Shown here piece after piece: positions 41,069-49,305 of a stretch of DNA of 64,000 nucleotides (its first letter is position 1; the number at the start of each line of letters is the position of its first letter). The notes under the pieces were generated by a model. The model searched no databases. It had not been told where the DNA came from and worked only from the letters and a program-made list of their open reading frames with translations. This DNA is from Bradyrhizobium sp. LTSP849 (GTDB taxonomy: Bacteria > Pseudomonadota > Alphaproteobacteria > Rhizobiales > Xanthobacteraceae), in the NCBI RefSeq assembly GCF_000938255.1, contig NZ_JYMR01000031.1:163231-227230 (forward strand), in the 5' to 3' direction. Made by a program: the position numbers and the translations under genes.

Positions 41069-42532
41069 ATGAGCAATTCTGCAAAGGCCGAAGCAGTGCT
41101 GGCGCTTCATCGTTTCGGGATGGGGCCGCGACCGGGATCAATCGCCGCTGTCGGGACCGACCCGCGCGGCGCGCTGATCGCCGAACTCGACCGGCCGCTG
41201 GTGTTGAGCGCCGCCGCCAGCCTTCCCTCCAGTGCGAAAGCCTTTCGCACCGTGGCCGACGCCAATGCGCGGCGGGCGGCGCGCGCCAAGCAGGCGCAGC
41301 AGCAGGCGAAGAAGCAGCAGGTGGCTGCGGCGCCGGTCATGTCGGAAGATCAAACGCAAGGGCAGGTGCAGAGTTCAGGCACCGAGAAAGACGCGGCCGA
41401 AATGGCGGCCAAGCAGGCCGCCGAGGCTGTCCCCGATCCCGGACGTCCGATCTATTTGCAGGAAGCCAAGCTGCGCACGGAAGCCGCGCTCGGCGCCGAC
41501 ATCGGCTTCGCCGAGCGGCTGGTGTGGTTCTGGTCCAACCATTTCTGCATCTCGGCCTACAAGATCCAGAGCATGTCGGGTGCTTATGAGCGCGAGGCCG
41601 TTCGCGCCAATGCGCTCGGCCATTTCGTCGATCTGCTTCTGGCCGTCGAGGGCCATCCGGCGATGCTGTTCTATCTCGACAATCTCGGCTCGATGGGCGC
41701 GAACTCGATCGCCGGCATCAACCGCAGCCGCGGCCTCAACGAAAACATCGCGCGCGAGATCATGGAATTGCACACGCTGGGTGTTCGCACCGGCTATACC
41801 CAGGACGACGTGATCAGCTTCGCCAATGTGTTGACGGGATGGACGCTGGTTCCGCCCGGAGATAATCCCGAGCACGGCGGCGAATTCACCTTCAACCCGC
41901 GGCTCCACGAGCCCGGCGGGCAGACTGTGCTCGGCAAACGCTACGAGCAGGAGGACGCCGAGCAGGGCCGCGCCGTGCTGCGCGATCTCGCCGCACATCC
42001 GGCGACCGCGACCCATGTCGCGACCAAGCTCGCACGGCATTTCGTGGCCGACGAGCCGCCGCCGGCACTGGTCGAGCAGATGGCAAAGACCTTCCGCGAC
42101 ACCGAGGGCGATCTCAAGCAGGTCGCGATCACGATGGTCTCGTCGGACGAGGCCTGGCGCGGGCCGCCGTCAAAGCTCAAGCGTCCGGGCGAATGGGTCG
42201 TCGGCATGGTGCGCGCGACCGGCATCAAGGACGTCGATCCCACACGCTTCACCGCAGGCCAGGATCTTCTCGGCGAGGGGCTGTGGCGCCCGTCGGCGCC
42301 CAAGGGCTATCCAGATGACGAGGCAAGCTGGATCGACGGCGTGGGCCGGCGGCTCGACCTCGCCAATAATTTTTCCGAGCGTGTGGCGGCCACAGCCGAT
42401 CCGCAAGCGATCATCGAGGACGTCTTCGCATCCGAGATCGCGCCCGAGGTGAAGCAAGCCGTCGGCCGCGCCGAGAGCCGGCAGCAGGCGCTGGCGTTGT
42501 TGTTCATGTCGGCAGATTTTCAGAGGAGGTGA
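41069..42532 (+). CDS. DUF1800 domain protein
   Basis: 487-aa protein of the DUF1800 family: opening AEAVLALHRFGMGPRPGS, central ERLVWFWSNHFCIS, NIAREIMELHTLGV, then YTQDDVISFANVLTGWTL and a C-terminal FMSADFQRR. A charged Gln/Ala-rich insert lies at about residues 65-125. Members are widely paired with DUF1501 proteins and have no established biochemical function. No obvious signal peptide is present. An ATG at 41018 is an alternative start; 41069 matches the usual family beginning. The gene overlaps the ribosome site of the DUF1501 gene and has a BlaI-type operator upstream. Confidence 0.85.
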   Translation: MSNSAKAEAVLALHRFGMGPRPGSIAAVGTDPRGALIAELDRPLVLSAAASLPSSAKAFRTVADANARRAARAKQAQQQAKKQQVAAAPVMSEDQTQGQVQSSGTEKDAAEMAAKQAAEAVPDPGRPIYLQEAKLRTEAALGADIGFAERLVWFWSNHFCISAYKIQSMSGAYEREAVRANALGHFVDLLLAVEGHPAMLFYLDNLGSMGANSIAGINRSRGLNENIAREIMELHTLGVRTGYTQDDVISFANVLTGWTLVPPGDNPEHGGEFTFNPRLHEPGGQTVLGKRYEQEDAEQGRAVLRDLAAHPATATHVATKLARHFVADEPPPALVEQMAKTFRDTEGDLKQVAITMVSSDEAWRGPPSKLKRPGEWVVGMVRATGIKDVDPTRFTAGQDLLGEGLWRPSAPKGYPDDEASWIDGVGRRLDLANNFSERVAATADPQAIIEDVFASEIAPEVKQAVGRAESRQQALALLFMSADFQRR

Positions 42533-42534
42533 GC

Positions 42535-43785
42535 ATGGGCTTCGTCAATCATCTGCCCACGCGGCGCGAGCTTCTGGTTGGTTCCGGTGCGCTGTTCGCA
42601 TGGAGCCAGATGCCGCGGCTTGCGCGGGCCGAAGGGCGCGATCCGCGTCTGCTCGTCGTCGTCCTGCGCGGCGCGCTCGACGGTCTTGGTGCGGTCGCAC
42701 CCGTCGGCGATCCCGACTGGATTTCGCTGCGCGGCGATCGCGCGCTGGCGCTGGACGGCAAGCCGCCCGCGCTGCCGCTCGATGCGTTCTTTGCGCTCAA
42801 TCCGGCGATGCCGAACCTGCACCGGCTCTACAAGAGCGGCAAGGCCTCGATCGTCCACGCCACCGCGACGCCCTATCGCGAGCGCTCGCATTTCGACGGC
42901 CAGGACGTTCTGGAGAGCGGGTTCACCAGGCCCGGCGCCACCAGTTCGGGATGGCTCAACCGTGCGCTGCTCGCGCTGGAATCGGGCGGCCGCGTCGACC
43001 CGCGCGGCAGCCGCGCGCTCGGCATCGGCTCGGTGACGCCGCTGGTGGTGCGCGGCTCGGCACCGGTGATGACATGGGTGCCGCAGAAATTGCTGCCGGC
43101 GAGCGAGGACACGCAGAACCGCCTGCTCGATCTCTACCAGCACACCGATCCGAAGCTCGCGACCGTGCTCCAGGCGCGGATGAAGCTCGCTTCGCTCGGC
43201 GGCGCGCCCGGCACCGGCGATCCGATGTCGGACGATCCGACATTGATGCCGCCCGGCATCGAGCGTGTGCGTGCCTACTTCGCCGAAGCCGCCGGCACCG
43301 CGGCGCGCTATCTTGCCAAGCCTGACGGCCCGCGTGTCGGCGCCATGGGTTTTGTCGGCTGGGACACGCACATCGCCGAAGGTGCTGCCTCGGGCCAGCT
43401 CTACAATCTGCTCGGTGCGCTCGACGGCGCCTTTGCCGCGATCGAACGCAACATGGGTGAGGTGTGGGGCGAGACGGTCGTCGCCGTCGTCACCGAGTTC
43501 GGCCGCACCGCGCGCATCAACGGCACGCAAGGCACCGACCACGGCACCGGCACAGTCGCCTTCCTCATCGGCGGCGCGCTCGCGGGCGGTCGTGTGATCG
43601 CGGACTGGCCGGGACTGAAGTCGGCGCAGCTGTTCGAGGACCGCGATCTCAAGCCGACCACCGATTTGCGCGCCGTGCTGAAGGGCCTGCTGAGGGATCA
43701 TCTGCGCGTCGAGGAAAAGATTCTTGCTGAGACGGTCTTCCCCGGCAGCGCGGACGTCAAAGCGATGGGGGGCCTCGTCGGTTGA
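42535..43785 (+). CDS. DUF1501 protein, probable Tat-exported, alkaline-phosphatase-fold relative
   Basis: 416-aa protein starting with a twin-arginine-type signal (RRELLVGSGALFAWSQMPRLARAEG) followed by RLLVVVLRGALDGLGAVAPVGD. C-terminal hallmarks are MGFVGWDTHIAEG, VVAVVTEFGRTARINGTQGTDHGTG and VIADWPGL, the DUF1501 signature with conserved Asp, Glu and His that resemble alkaline-phosphatase-superfamily metal ligands. The ATG at 42535 has a perfect GAGGAGG site. It forms an operon with DUF1800. Substrate and role are unknown. Confidence 0.86.
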   Translation: MGFVNHLPTRRELLVGSGALFAWSQMPRLARAEGRDPRLLVVVLRGALDGLGAVAPVGDPDWISLRGDRALALDGKPPALPLDAFFALNPAMPNLHRLYKSGKASIVHATATPYRERSHFDGQDVLESGFTRPGATSSGWLNRALLALESGGRVDPRGSRALGIGSVTPLVVRGSAPVMTWVPQKLLPASEDTQNRLLDLYQHTDPKLATVLQARMKLASLGGAPGTGDPMSDDPTLMPPGIERVRAYFAEAAGTAARYLAKPDGPRVGAMGFVGWDTHIAEGAASGQLYNLLGALDGAFAAIERNMGEVWGETVVAVVTEFGRTARINGTQGTDHGTGTVAFLIGGALAGGRVIADWPGLKSAQLFEDRDLKPTTDLRAVLKGLLRDHLRVEEKILAETVFPGSADVKAMGGLVG

Positions 43786-43815
43786 CGACGCGGCCCTCGC
43801 AACCGGATCGGGTCC

Positions 43816-43983
43816 ATGATGTGCGCACTGACACAACGGGAGCTCGACTTTCTCGCCAGCCTGAAAACCGGCTGGCGGTTGCTCTACCGGCGTGAGCTGG
43901 TGCGGCTTCTGAGGGGCGACGCCGAGACCGGCGAGGCCCGGCCGGAGACGCGCCCGATCCTCTGGCGCATCGTATCGAGCTGA
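43816..43983 (+). CDS. Small hypothetical protein (55 aa)
   Basis: A 55-aa frame with GC-rich codon use, ALTQRELDFLASLKTGWRLL near the start and a conserved-looking RPILWRIVSS end. It is basic with no signal or membrane segment. It starts 31 bases after the DUF1501 stop with no strong ribosome site and ends just before TTTTTCG. I do not recognise a family. It could be co-transcribed with the DUF1800/DUF1501 pair. Confidence 0.5.
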   Translation: MMCALTQRELDFLASLKTGWRLLYRRELVRLLRGDAETGEARPETRPILWRIVSS

Positions 43984-44134
43984 TTTTTCGCGAATCTGTC
44001 CCGATTCAGAACATCAACTGTGGTGGAATCGCCACAGCCGGCGCGAAACGATGGTGGCCGCAAGGCCGCTTTCCTTCAGCCAAGGTTCTGCCCCGATTGC
44101 CCACCGAAACTCAGGGTTGTTCGGAGGGCGCATC

Positions 44135-44659
44135 ATGTCTCGCTTTGCAAATGCCGAAACTGCCCGGATTTCGCTGACATCCTCGTGTCGGTTGCTGCTC
44201 GTCGCCGTTGGTGCTGCATCGCTTGCGGCGTGCGCGCAATCGCCGGCCGGCCGCCAGAAAGCCGATCTTGCTCCGACCACGAGGCAAACCGCGATCGAGC
44301 GTCCGCACAGGGTGGCGGCGCTGCATCCGCGTCCGATCCACAGGCCGCGTCCGTCTGACGATGCAGCGAGTGCCAGGCAGACAGCGTCGCAGGGCGTTGC
44401 CAGCTTCTATTCGGATACGGAGACCGCGAGCGGCGAGAAGTTCGACAAGAACGAATTGACCGCGGCCCATCCCACGCTGCCGTTCGGCACAAAGCTGCGC
44501 GTCACCGATGTCTCCTCCGGCCGCTTCGTGACCGTCAGGGTCAACGATCGCGGGCCCTATGTTCGTGGGCGCGTGGTCGACATCTCTCCTTCCGCGGCCG
44601 AGGCGCTCGGCATGGTCGACAGGGGCGTCGCCAATGTCAGGCTCGACGTCGTGCGATAA
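44135..44659 (+). CDS. RlpA-like septal ring lytic transglycosylase lipoprotein
   Basis: 174-aa protein with a lipoprotein signal: hydrophobic LLLVAVGAASLAAC with the lipobox LAAC. The double-psi beta-barrel is at the C-terminus: GVASFYSDTETASGEKFDKN, then LTAAHPTLPFGTKLRVTDV, VTVRVNDRGPYVRGRVVDIS and EALGMVDRGVANVRLDVV. It lacks a SPOR domain. A GGAGG site fits the ATG at 44135. RlpA proteins cleave denuded peptidoglycan at septa or poles, but many short forms are not characterised. Confidence 0.88.
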   Translation: MSRFANAETARISLTSSCRLLLVAVGAASLAACAQSPAGRQKADLAPTTRQTAIERPHRVAALHPRPIHRPRPSDDAASARQTASQGVASFYSDTETASGEKFDKNELTAAHPTLPFGTKLRVTDVSSGRFVTVRVNDRGPYVRGRVVDISPSAAEALGMVDRGVANVRLDVVR

Positions 44660-44776
44660 GGCGCGATCGATCGACGTCGAAGCGTCGCGCTTAACCGGCT
44701 GTTAGCCGCTTCTCGCGCACCATGGCTGTCCAAACAAATCGCGGCTCCAAATTCGGAGCTTTTGGGGAGGCGGCGC

Positions 44777-44929
44777 TTGAACACGATCCAGTATCTCGAA
44801 GATCAGGCCGCACGCGCCGAGCGGCTCGCCAAACGGATCACGGATACGCGGACGATCGAACAGCTCCTGACCTTCGCGGGCGAACGCCGCCGCGAGATCG
44901 AGGTCATCGCCGGCAGGCGGCGCGCGTAA
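44777..44929 (+). CDS. Small helical protein (50 aa)
   Basis: A TTG start at 44777 with a GGGGAGG site 7-10 bases upstream opens a 50-codon frame. The product is a charged, probably all-helical protein (TIQYLEDQAARAERLAKRIT and TIEQLLTFAGERRREIEVIA). Codon use is coding-like. Similar small proteins are common in this bacterial group, but no function is known to me. It stands alone between the RlpA-like gene and a tiny membrane protein gene. Confidence 0.6.
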   Translation: MNTIQYLEDQAARAERLAKRITDTRTIEQLLTFAGERRREIEVIAGRRRA

Positions 44930-45032
44930 CGCCTGCGATCGATCCATGCTCTGAACGCATTCGCCCTCGCCTCAAAGCGCGGAACTTCTTCTCTTCTCCT
45001 GCGTCATGAATAGGATTGAAGAGGAGGACGTC

Positions 45033-45119
45033 ATGGGTTTTGGACGAGGTGCTTTGCTTTGGTTGCCTGGCGTGCCGCTGCCGATCGTTCTGCTGCTGGC
45101 ATTGTTCTGGCATCACTAG
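45033..45119 (+). CDS. Tiny membrane protein (28 aa)
   Basis: A GAGGAGGA site followed by ATG at 45033 and a 28-codon frame. Residues 8-26 form one hydrophobic helix (LLWLPGVPLPIVLLLALFW) with a short Gly/Arg N-terminus and HH at the end. The strong site and the hydrophobic, proline-bearing helix argue for a real small membrane protein. A palindromic repeat follows immediately after the stop and a strong terminator 70 bases on. Function unknown. Confidence 0.65.
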   Translation: MGFGRGALLWLPGVPLPIVLLLALFWHH

Positions 45120-45121
45120 AT

Positions 45122-45166
45122 GCATGATCCGGAAGAGTGCGGAGCGGTTTTCCGGTAAGATCATGC
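45122..45166. repeat. Palindromic element (GCATGATC...GATCATGC)
   Basis: GCATGATC (45122-45129) is inverted at 45159-45166 and CCGGAA (45129-45134) is inverted as TTCCGG at 45150-45155. The sequence style matches short palindromic elements dispersed in Bradyrhizobium and relatives. It overlaps the end of the tiny membrane protein transcript. Confidence 0.7.
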
Positions 45167-45190
45167 TCAAACAAATATTGTTGCCACACG

Positions 45191-45218
45191 AAAAGCGCCG
45201 CGGAAGCGGCGCTTTTTT
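45191..45218. terminator. Bidirectional rho-independent terminator
   Basis: AAAAGCGCCGC, loop GGAA, GCGGCGCTTTTTT. A perfect GC stem with T runs on both strands, between the plus-strand tiny membrane protein and the minus-strand gene at 45262. Confidence 0.9.
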
Positions 45219-45261
45219 GTTGCCTGCGTTATTGAAGCGTATCGGTGAAGACGATGCGCGA

Positions 45262-45576
45262 TCAGGTGTGGCTCTCGACGAAGTCGCTGAGGTAGTCCGG
45301 AAGCCGGATGCCATCGATATCGCAACGCGCGCGAATTTCGCCGGCGATCTCGGTCGAGATATCCTTCATCCAGTGTTCGAGCGTGTTGAAGGAGATCACC
45401 TTGATGGGGTCGTTGAAGCAACCGGCGACGAGCTCGCCGATCGTGGCCTCGAGGTCGCTGCGCTCGACGCGGATTTCAGTTCCCTTGTCGCGGCGATCGA
45501 TCACCACGAACAGGGTCTGATCTGCGCCATAGGGCACGGTCGGACGAGACACACTGGCTTCAAGCATCTCAGGCAC
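45262..45576 (-). CDS. Conserved-type hypothetical protein (104 aa)
   Basis: A 104-aa soluble protein from a GTG start with an AAGG site. It contains YGADQTLFVVIDRRDKGTEI and, later, NDPIKVISFNTLEHWMKDIS and an acidic C-terminus. Codon use is coding-like and the gene lies before a bidirectional terminator. No motif points to a function; a small alpha/beta protein is likely. It reads in the same direction as the next gene upstream. Confidence 0.6.
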   Translation of the reverse strand: MPEMLEASVSRPTVPYGADQTLFVVIDRRDKGTEIRVERSDLEATIGELVAGCFNDPIKVISFNTLEHWMKDISTEIAGEIRARCDIDGIRLPDYLSDFVESHT

Positions 45577-45686
45577 TCACGCCTTCTTTGGATTCTTGGC
45601 TTCCGATCCCCGATAACGGGAACAACTGGAAGAAGGTTCCTGGCAAGTCATAAGAAGCAAGTGAGAAGCTTGTCGCGCGGACGCCT

Positions 45687-46031
45687 TCAGAGGAATTCCC
45701 GCAGCCGTGACAGCTCGGTGACGTGCTCGGCCGACAAGATGTCCGTGACCAGCGGCGGCTGCGGCGCCGTGTGGATCTCATAGAGATGCCGGGTTGCCGC
45801 CGGCTTCTCCATGAAAGCCGAGATGCACTGGTCGAGCGTGCCTTGGCTCACCTGGTAGGATTCCCGCTCCGGCCTTCGCTGGTTTGCTAGCGATGGCCAT
45901 TTATGCAGCACGGCGAGCACGCTGAAATCGACCTTTGAATCAACCGATACGCCACCCATCGTCCCCGCCTCACGCAAAAAGAACCCCAGCACGCAAGGCT
46001 TGCGTGCCGGGGCCCACACCAATCGCTGCAT
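45687..46031 (-). CDS. Hypothetical protein (114 aa)
   Basis: A 114-aa soluble frame including FFLREAGTMGGVSVDSKVDF and, near the end, HLYEIHTAPQPPLVTDILSA and HVTELSRLREFL. The amino acid composition looks like a real protein, without membrane or signal segments. The start is uncertain: the ATG at 46031 lacks a good ribosome site, but reading further upstream enters the space just after the fusion gene. It follows the monooxygenase-esterase gene by 61 bases and may be co-transcribed with it. Confidence 0.55.
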   Translation of the reverse strand: MQRLVWAPARKPCVLGFFLREAGTMGGVSVDSKVDFSVLAVLHKWPSLANQRRPERESYQVSQGTLDQCISAFMEKPAATRHLYEIHTAPQPPLVTDILSAEHVTELSRLREFL

Positions 46032-46092
46032 CTCAATGCCACGCAGCGACAACGCATCGGCCGGGAAATAGTTCCCCGGCGATGTGTGCGCC

Positions 46093-48783
46093 TCAGCTTG
46101 CGGCTGCCGCGATCCTGTGCCCCGGGCTGGCATGCCCATGGCTGTTCTCGTCGCCATGCCGGACCCCCGGCGGAAGCCCGGCAAAGCGGCGCAGGGCTTC
46201 GGCCATCTGGGTCCGGCCCTGGACGCCGGTGATCACCACGTCGACCATGGCAAAGGACGAGTGGAAATGCCCGCGCGCCTTGAGCTGCTCGACCGGGACG
46301 CCCGCGGCTGCCATCGCCTCGGCATAGGCGATGCCCTCGTCGCGCAAGGGATCGAACTCGCAGGTCACCACGAAGGCGGGCGGCAGGCCCGCCACCTTGC
46401 CGCGCAGCGGCGAGACGCGCGGATCGGTGCGGTCGGCCGGTGAGCAGTAGAGGTCCCAGAACCAGTACATCAGCGAACGCGTCAGGAAATAGCCGGTCGC
46501 ATTGTCGTTGTAGGAGGGACGATCGAAGCTGCAGTCGGTCACCGGGCAGAGCAGGAGCTGGCCGGCGATCTCCGGGCCGCCGCGGTCGCGCGCGAGCTGG
46601 CAGGTGACGGCGGCGATATTGCCGCCTGCACTCCAGCCCGCCACCAGCACCGGGCCCGGCTGGCCGCCGAGCTCGGCTGCGTGCTCGGCGATCCAGCGCG
46701 TTGCCGCATAGCCGTCCTCGGCCGCCGTCGGGAAGCGATGCTCCGGCGCATGGCGATAGCCGATGCTGACGAAGATCATGCCGGTCCGCCGTACCATGTC
46801 GCGGCAGAACGGCTCGTCGGACTGTTCGTCGCCGAGCACCCAGCCGCCGCCGTGGAAATAGACCACGACCGGATGCGGCCCCGGTGCTGCGGGCTTGTAG
46901 ACACGATAGGGAAGCGGTCCGTCGGTGCCCGGCAGCGTGCCGTCGACGATGTCGCCGATCGGCCGTCCCGCAGGGCGGCCCTTGTTGAACTCGTTGACGA
47001 AGGCGCACGCGCCTTGCGCGCCCATCGACTCGATCGGCGGCAGGTTCAGCGACGCGAGCAGGTTCAGCACCAGCCGCACATCGGGTTGCAGCTGCACTAC
47101 CTCGCCGTCATTGCACTGCGCAGCGCCGTCGGGGCCGGTGAGCCTGAAGCCGAGCATGCCACGGCTCGTGACCTCGTCGCAGATGCTGCGATAGGGGCCG
47201 ACGCCGCCGGTGTAGGGCATCAGGCCTTGCACCTTGCCGGGCACGTTGGCGCCCGTGTACCAGGTGTTGGCGAGCCGATGCAGCGTCACCATCGAGCAGT
47301 CGGTCATGTGCCGGCCCCAGCCGGCCTGCGCCGTCTCGGTCGGCTCGATCGTGGTGAAGCCGGCATCACGCAATGCTTTGAGGCGATCCACGACCCAGTC
47401 GACATGCTGCTCGATCGACACCGCCATGTTCGACAGCACCGACGGGCTGCCGGGCCCGGTGATCATGAAGAAGTTCGGGAAGCCTTCGACCGTCAGCCCG
47501 AGATAGCTCTGCGGCCCCTGCGCCCATACGTCGGTCAGCGACTTGCCGCCACGTCCGGTGATCGGATGCACGGCGCGGATCGCGCCGGTCATGGCGTCGA
47601 AGCCGGTCGCGAACACGATCACGTCGACATCGACGCTGCGCTTGCCGGTGGTGATGCTACCTGCGGTGATCGTCTTGATCGGCTCCTGCCGCAGATTGAC
47701 CAGCGTGACGTTCGGCCGATTATAGGTCGCGTAGTAGTTGGTATCGAGGCAGGGACGCTTTGCGCCGAACGGATGATCATGCGGCATCAGTGCTGCCGCC
47801 GTCTCCGGATCCTTCACGGCAGCGCTAATCTTCTCGCGGATCAGCTCGCCGATCAGTGCATTGCCGTCGAAATCGACGCCCTGGTCGGCCCAGAGCTGGG
47901 TCAGGATGTGGACGAGGTCGCCGGCGGCCCAGGCGCGTTCGAAGCGCTCGCGGCGTTCGGCATCGCTCAATTGCCAGCTTACCACCGTCTGCTGCGGATA
48001 TGGCACGCCGGTCATCGATTGGCGTGCCTGTTCGCGATAGGCCGCGCGGTCGCTCTGGAATAGATCCATGCGATCGGACGGAGAGGGGCCGTTGTGCGCG
48101 GGCAACGCGAAATTCGGCGTGCGCTGGAACACGGTCAGATGCGCGGCCTGTGCTGCGATCAACGGGATCGACTGAATGGCCGACGAGCCGGTGCCGATCA
48201 CGGCGACGCGTTTTCCCGCGAGATTGACGCCGCCATGCGGCCAGCGTCCGGTGAAATACACCTCGCCCTTGAAATCCTTGACGCCGTCGATCTCCGGCGG
48301 CTTCGGTGCGGAGAGGCAGCCGGTGGCCATGATGTAGTGGCGGCAGGAGACCGGTGCACCGTTGTCGGTAGTCAGCTGCCAGCGCTCGGCCTTCTCGTCC
48401 CATTTGGCTTCGGTGACCTTGGTCTTGAAGCGGATGTCGCGGCGCAGATCATAGCGATCCGCGACAAAGCCGAGATAGCGCAGGATCTCGGGCTGGGCCG
48501 CGTATTTCTCCGACCAGGTCCAGGTTGTGTCGAGTTCCGGATCGAACGTATAGCTGTAGTCGATGGTCTGGATATCGCAACGCGCGCCCGGGTAGCGGTT
48601 CCAGTACCAGGTGCCGCCGACATCGCCAGCTTCGTCGAGACCGACGGCCGAGAGGCCGGCCTTGCGCAGGCGATGGAGAAGATAGAGGCCGGCAAATCCG
48701 GCGCCGACCACGGCAACATCGACTTGTTGAGCTGTTCCACTCGCCGCTTTGGACTCACGTGCGGCGACCATTGCGTCAGGCAT
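46093..48783 (-). CDS. Fused Baeyer-Villiger-type flavin monooxygenase and alpha/beta hydrolase
   Basis: 896-aa two-enzyme fusion. Residues about 20-540 are a class B flavin monooxygenase: FAD fold VVGAGFAG at 25-32, GGTWYWNRYPGARCD at 56-70, NADPH fold VAVIGTGSSA at 193-202, and the fingerprint FTGRWPHGGVN at 177-187 (the final Trp or Asp position is Asn). Residues about 620-870 are an HSL-type esterase: oxyanion HGGG at 644-647, nucleophile S718 in GWSAGG, D811 in CEFDP and H839 or H841 in GHFHSS. A ketone could be turned to an ester and hydrolysed by one polypeptide. GGGAGGAA precedes the ATG. The linker of about 80 residues is not a domain I recognise. Confidence 0.85.
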   Translation of the reverse strand: MPDAMVAARESKAASGTAQQVDVAVVGAGFAGLYLLHRLRKAGLSAVGLDEAGDVGGTWYWNRYPGARCDIQTIDYSYTFDPELDTTWTWSEKYAAQPEILRYLGFVADRYDLRRDIRFKTKVTEAKWDEKAERWQLTTDNGAPVSCRHYIMATGCLSAPKPPEIDGVKDFKGEVYFTGRWPHGGVNLAGKRVAVIGTGSSAIQSIPLIAAQAAHLTVFQRTPNFALPAHNGPSPSDRMDLFQSDRAAYREQARQSMTGVPYPQQTVVSWQLSDAERRERFERAWAAGDLVHILTQLWADQGVDFDGNALIGELIREKISAAVKDPETAAALMPHDHPFGAKRPCLDTNYYATYNRPNVTLVNLRQEPIKTITAGSITTGKRSVDVDVIVFATGFDAMTGAIRAVHPITGRGGKSLTDVWAQGPQSYLGLTVEGFPNFFMITGPGSPSVLSNMAVSIEQHVDWVVDRLKALRDAGFTTIEPTETAQAGWGRHMTDCSMVTLHRLANTWYTGANVPGKVQGLMPYTGGVGPYRSICDEVTSRGMLGFRLTGPDGAAQCNDGEVVQLQPDVRLVLNLLASLNLPPIESMGAQGACAFVNEFNKGRPAGRPIGDIVDGTLPGTDGPLPYRVYKPAAPGPHPVVVYFHGGGWVLGDEQSDEPFCRDMVRRTGMIFVSIGYRHAPEHRFPTAAEDGYAATRWIAEHAAELGGQPGPVLVAGWSAGGNIAAVTCQLARDRGGPEIAGQLLLCPVTDCSFDRPSYNDNATGYFLTRSLMYWFWDLYCSPADRTDPRVSPLRGKVAGLPPAFVVTCEFDPLRDEGIAYAEAMAAAGVPVEQLKARGHFHSSFAMVDVVITGVQGRTQMAEALRRFAGLPPGVRHGDENSHGHASPGHRIAAAAS

Positions 48784-49012
48784 GGTATTCCTCCCGTGTA
48801 TTTTATTTTGCCGGCAGGCTAGCGCTGCAGGCTCGGCTTGTCATCAGAACAAGTGCAATCCTCGGTAGCCGTTTGCGGCGTCATCGTGGCCGCGCGAAGG
48901 TTGCTTCAATGCACGCATCGCGATGCACAATGGCCGTGATTGCCCGGGCTAATCATGTACGATCCGTCTGTGTATGCTTGCGGTTACTAGCCACGCGTAC
49001 CGACCGGGCGTC

Positions 49013-49222
49013 ATGACAGAGTTGAGTGAGCGGACCAAAGCCAACATGGACGTCGTCCTGGAGGAGACGTGCCGGCAATTGCCGCATGGCGGCGATCACG
49101 ACAGCCGCCGGTTCATCGCCGAGCGCCTGATCGAGGCGGCGCGATCCGGCCATTCCACGCTCGGAGAACTCGGCATCATCGCGCGGCACGCGCTGGCGGA
49201 GATTATTGCCAAGGGCGGCTAG
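49013..49222 (+). CDS. Small conserved-type hypothetical protein (69 aa)
   Basis: A 69-aa acidic helical protein containing NMDVVLEETCRQLPHGGDHD and RRFIAERLIEAARSGHSTLG. Coding-like composition and the position just upstream of the esterase-like gene support it; the ribosome site is weak. An in-frame ATG at 48974 is possible but adds residues without the family character. Function unknown. Confidence 0.65.
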   Translation: MTELSERTKANMDVVLEETCRQLPHGGDHDSRRFIAERLIEAARSGHSTLGELGIIARHALAEIIAKGG

Positions 49223-49305
49223 GTCCGCAATCGGGAAGCTTGCTTCGCCGCTGGCCGCAGACGTAACCTCCCGGGGAACCTTTCCGCGCATCGAGATCCC
49301 CGAAG

